From Flavobacteriales bacterium (lineage in GTDB: Bacteria; Bacteroidota; Bacteroidia; Flavobacteriales_D; Sanyastnellaceae), in contig CANHIV010000033.1 in NCBI GenBank assembly GCA_947460525.1, positions 1 to 7,767 on the forward strand: DNA of 7,767 nt, in the 5' to 3' direction. This document shows, piece by piece, positions 6,485-7,767 of the stretch. Every line of letters begins with the position of its first letter. The stretch's first letter is position 1. A program made the translations under genes and the position numbers. Under the pieces are notes generated by a model. The model ran no database searches. It had not been told where the DNA came from and saw only the letters and a list, made by a program, of their open reading frames with translations.

Positions 6485-6852
6485 TGTTTCACCACTTTCA
6501 CCTCTTTGCCATTGACCCAGGTACTTTCCTTGACCAACTTGCCTTTGCTGTCGTAATCTAGGCAAACCCCATTCTCTTTTCCTTTGGTGTAATATTGAAC
6601 CGACTTGGTATTCCCATTTTCATAGTAATACACCCACTTTCCATCTTCCAATTGATTCTTGTAATTGCCTTCCCACTGCAGCTTACCATTGGTAAAATAG
6701 ACCTCTTCACGCATCATCTTTTGGCTTTTGGCATCGAAGTACATCACCACATAAGGTTGACCATTGGGATGCTTGCGCATGACCTCTCTCGTCCAGTTGG
6801 GATCTTGAAAGGCCAGCGATACAACAGCGAGAAAAAATAGTATGTACTTCAT
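6481..6852 (-). CDS. Small exported MORN-repeat protein (YwqK-like)
   Basis: A 123-aa protein with an N-terminal signal segment (MKYILFFLAVVSLAF, residues 1-15) and then several MORN-type repeats across about 50-117: NGKLQWEGNYKN, DGKWVYYYENGNTKS, KGKENGVCLDYDSKGK and VNGKEV. Such repeats fold as a beta-sheet ladder. Related Bacteroidota proteins are often labelled YwqK-family antitoxin components, but no partner toxin is seen here, so that label should not be taken as function. The start at 6852 (MKYILFF) is chosen over an in-frame ATG at 6885, which would lie within the 6863-6887 hairpin and put eleven residues before the signal peptide. No lipobox is present. Its stop overlaps the crtYcd stop tail to tail by 4 nt. 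Function unknown. Confidence 0.8.
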   Translation of the reverse strand: MKYILFFLAVVSLAFQDPNWTREVMRKHPNGQPYVVMYFDAKSQKMMREEVYFTNGKLQWEGNYKNQLEDGKWVYYYENGNTKSVQYYTKGKENGVCLDYDSKGKLVKESTWVNGKEVKVVKH

Positions 6853-6862
6853 ATTCAAAATC

Positions 6863-6887
6863 GGTTGGCGCAAAGACTGCGCCAACC
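6863..6887. terminator. Perfect 10-bp hairpin, probable (bidirectional) Rho-independent terminator
   Basis: GGTTGGCGCA (6863-6872) and TGCGCCAACC (6878-6887) pair perfectly around the loop AAGAC. On the plus strand the stem is followed at once by TTTTGATTTT, a good U-tract. On the minus strand the stem begins 8 nt after the stop of the DUF2723 gene and is followed by GATTTTGAAT, a weaker U-tract. It should end DUF2723 transcription and could also stop read-through from the carotenoid operon. No other terminator-like structure was noticed after crtYcd. Confidence 0.7.
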
Positions 6888-6895
6888 TTTTGATT

Positions 6896-7767
6896 TTAGA
6901 ACTTCACAGTGTCTTTCTTTACATTCTTGGGCAAAGTAGTATCTTTTACTTGCCTGGGTTTGGGCATTGGACGCGGCGCTTGCTGCACTTCAAATCCCAA
7001 ACGATTCATCAAATCTTCATTGTCCTTTTTGAAAGATTGGAACTCTGCATTTCCAGGCTCTACTTCCAAAGCCTTTTGAATCATTCTGTCACTCACTTGG
7101 ATTCTTGTTTGAATGTCTTGCTCCATGATCGCTTGACGATCATTGTCCAAGGACTCATAAAAATCCAACTCCTGTTGATTCAACTCTACCAATTTCTTGG
7201 CCCATTGCAATCCCTTGGCATTGTCTCCTGCATCAAAATACAACTCAGACAATCTCCACAATATTTGAGACTGCTCATGTGGTGCAATGTTATCCGGCAT
7301 CACGTTCATGCATTTGTCCAAAACCTCTACGGCTCTCTTCTTGTCTCCTTGCTCAATCAATTGTTCCGCTAGGTGAGAGAATTGCAAACGCAAGTTGGTC
7401 ACCATTCTTCGGTTGTTCTCATCCAAATAGATATCGCCTTTGTCCATGTTGCCAAATTGGAATTTGGTCATCATGTTCTCATACATGATATTGGCATTTA
7501 CGCCACCATCTACATAAGGGTTCAAAGCTTTGCGGTGCAAGATGGGGGTCAATCGATAAGCCAATCCTTCCAATTGGAAGTAAGGTTCTAGACCCAAATA
7601 AGTGTCGCTACCTGTGGTTACAGCAAAGTACACAGGGCGATTCCAATCCATGTTGCTTAACAAATCCAAAATCATCATTTGAGACTTGGTTACATAACGG
7701 CGAGGACGTCCACGCTCATCCACCAATTGGAAATTGATATCGCGTACAAGGCTATCACCAGGATTCA
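6896..7767 (-). CDS. DUF2723 family membrane protein, C-terminal part (5' end beyond the window)
   Basis: The last 289 residues of a protein whose frame is open to the right window edge, starting within NPGDSLVRDINFQLVDERG. The part seen matches the C-terminal extracytoplasmic region of Bacteroidota DUF2723 proteins, which are usually around 1000 aa with many N-terminal membrane helices and resemble GT-C glycosyltransferases (protein O-mannosyltransferase-like). Recognisable points are LLSNMDWNRPVYFAVT, the LGLEPYFQLEGLAYRLTPI stretch, YENMMTKFQFG, DIYLDENNRR, and then TPR-like helical pairs such as RAVEVLDKCMNVMP and LSELYFDAGDNAKGLQWAKKLVEL. The tail is Pro/Lys-rich. No membrane helix lies in the visible part. 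Substrate and reaction are unknown; glycan transfer is inferred from the family. A TTG at 7726 could be mistaken for a start, but coding continues upstream of it. Confidence 0.85.
   Translation of the reverse strand, partial: NPGDSLVRDINFQLVDERGRPRRYVTKSQMMILDLLSNMDWNRPVYFAVTTGSDTYLGLEPYFQLEGLAYRLTPILHRKALNPYVDGGVNANIMYENMMTKFQFGNMDKGDIYLDENNRRMVTNLRLQFSHLAEQLIEQGDKKRAVEVLDKCMNVMPDNIAPHEQSQILWRLSELYFDAGDNAKGLQWAKKLVELNQQELDFYESLDNDRQAIMEQDIQTRIQVSDRMIQKALEVEPGNAEFQSFKKDNEDLMNRLGFEVQQAPRPMPKPRQVKDTTLPKNVKKDTVKF

Noticed and set aside
6481..6852. MORN gene as the antitoxin half of a toxin-antitoxin pair
   Set aside because: The protein has a signal peptide and there is no toxin-like partner: its neighbours are the carotenoid cyclase and a DUF2723 gene.
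6842..7372. Plus-strand open frame of 176 codons opposite the DUF2723 gene
   Set aside because: Hydrophobic, low-information translation with no recognisable motif; the opposite strand encodes a clear DUF2723 C-terminus.
7567..7580. 14-bp perfect palindrome CTTCCAATTGGAAG
   Set aside because: Inside the DUF2723 coding sequence, AT-rich centre, no loop or partner copy; CCAATTGG-like words recur nearby as Gln-Leu/Asn-Trp codons.

Overview
The window looks like a chromosomal segment from a Bacteroidota, most likely Flavobacteriales, bacterium. The grounds are promoters of the TTG / TAnnTTTG type, very short or absent leaders, no Shine-Dalgarno dependence, a bacillithiol deacetylase (BshB1), a DUF2723 membrane protein of Bacteroidota type and a compact zeaxanthin operon. 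The genus cannot be fixed from this sequence alone.

Left part (1-905): the 5' part of a tRNA-His(GUG) gene runs off the left edge on the minus strand, with its own promoter just downstream of bshB1. bshB1 (minus) and a secreted M23/LysM peptidase gene (plus) diverge from a 93-nt intergenic region. Its two edges carry the same 16-bp sequence in inverted orientation, each containing a TATTTTTG promoter box 4-5 nt before an ATG, so both mRNAs are probably nearly leaderless.

Centre (906-6484): the peptidase gene is followed after 49 nt by a tightly packed plus-strand carotenoid operon: crtI (GTG start), crtB, an unnamed exported protein of 160 aa, idi, crtZ and a fused CrtYc-CrtYd type lycopene cyclase. 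Inside the operon, gaps are 9 nt or less and several genes overlap (1 nt, 13 nt, 1 nt). Together the enzymes would isomerise IPP/DMAPP, condense GGPP to phytoene, desaturate it to lycopene, cyclise it to beta-carotene and hydroxylate it to zeaxanthin. GGPP synthase (crtE), a ketolase, beta-carotene dioxygenase and rhodopsin are not in the window.

Right part (6481-7767): the last carotenoid gene overlaps by 4 nt, tail to tail, with a small exported MORN-repeat protein gene on the minus strand. A perfect 10-bp hairpin (6863-6887) lies between that gene and the 3' part of a DUF2723 gene, which runs off the right edge. The hairpin probably works as a terminator, possibly in both directions.

No stretch over 300 nt lacks a gene, and no CRISPR array, insertion sequence or prophage signal was seen. 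Most of the window is recognisable biology. The best candidate for something undescribed is the unnamed exported protein built into the carotenoid operon; next are the inverted promoter repeat and the possible antisense relation between the carotenoid operon and the MORN gene.
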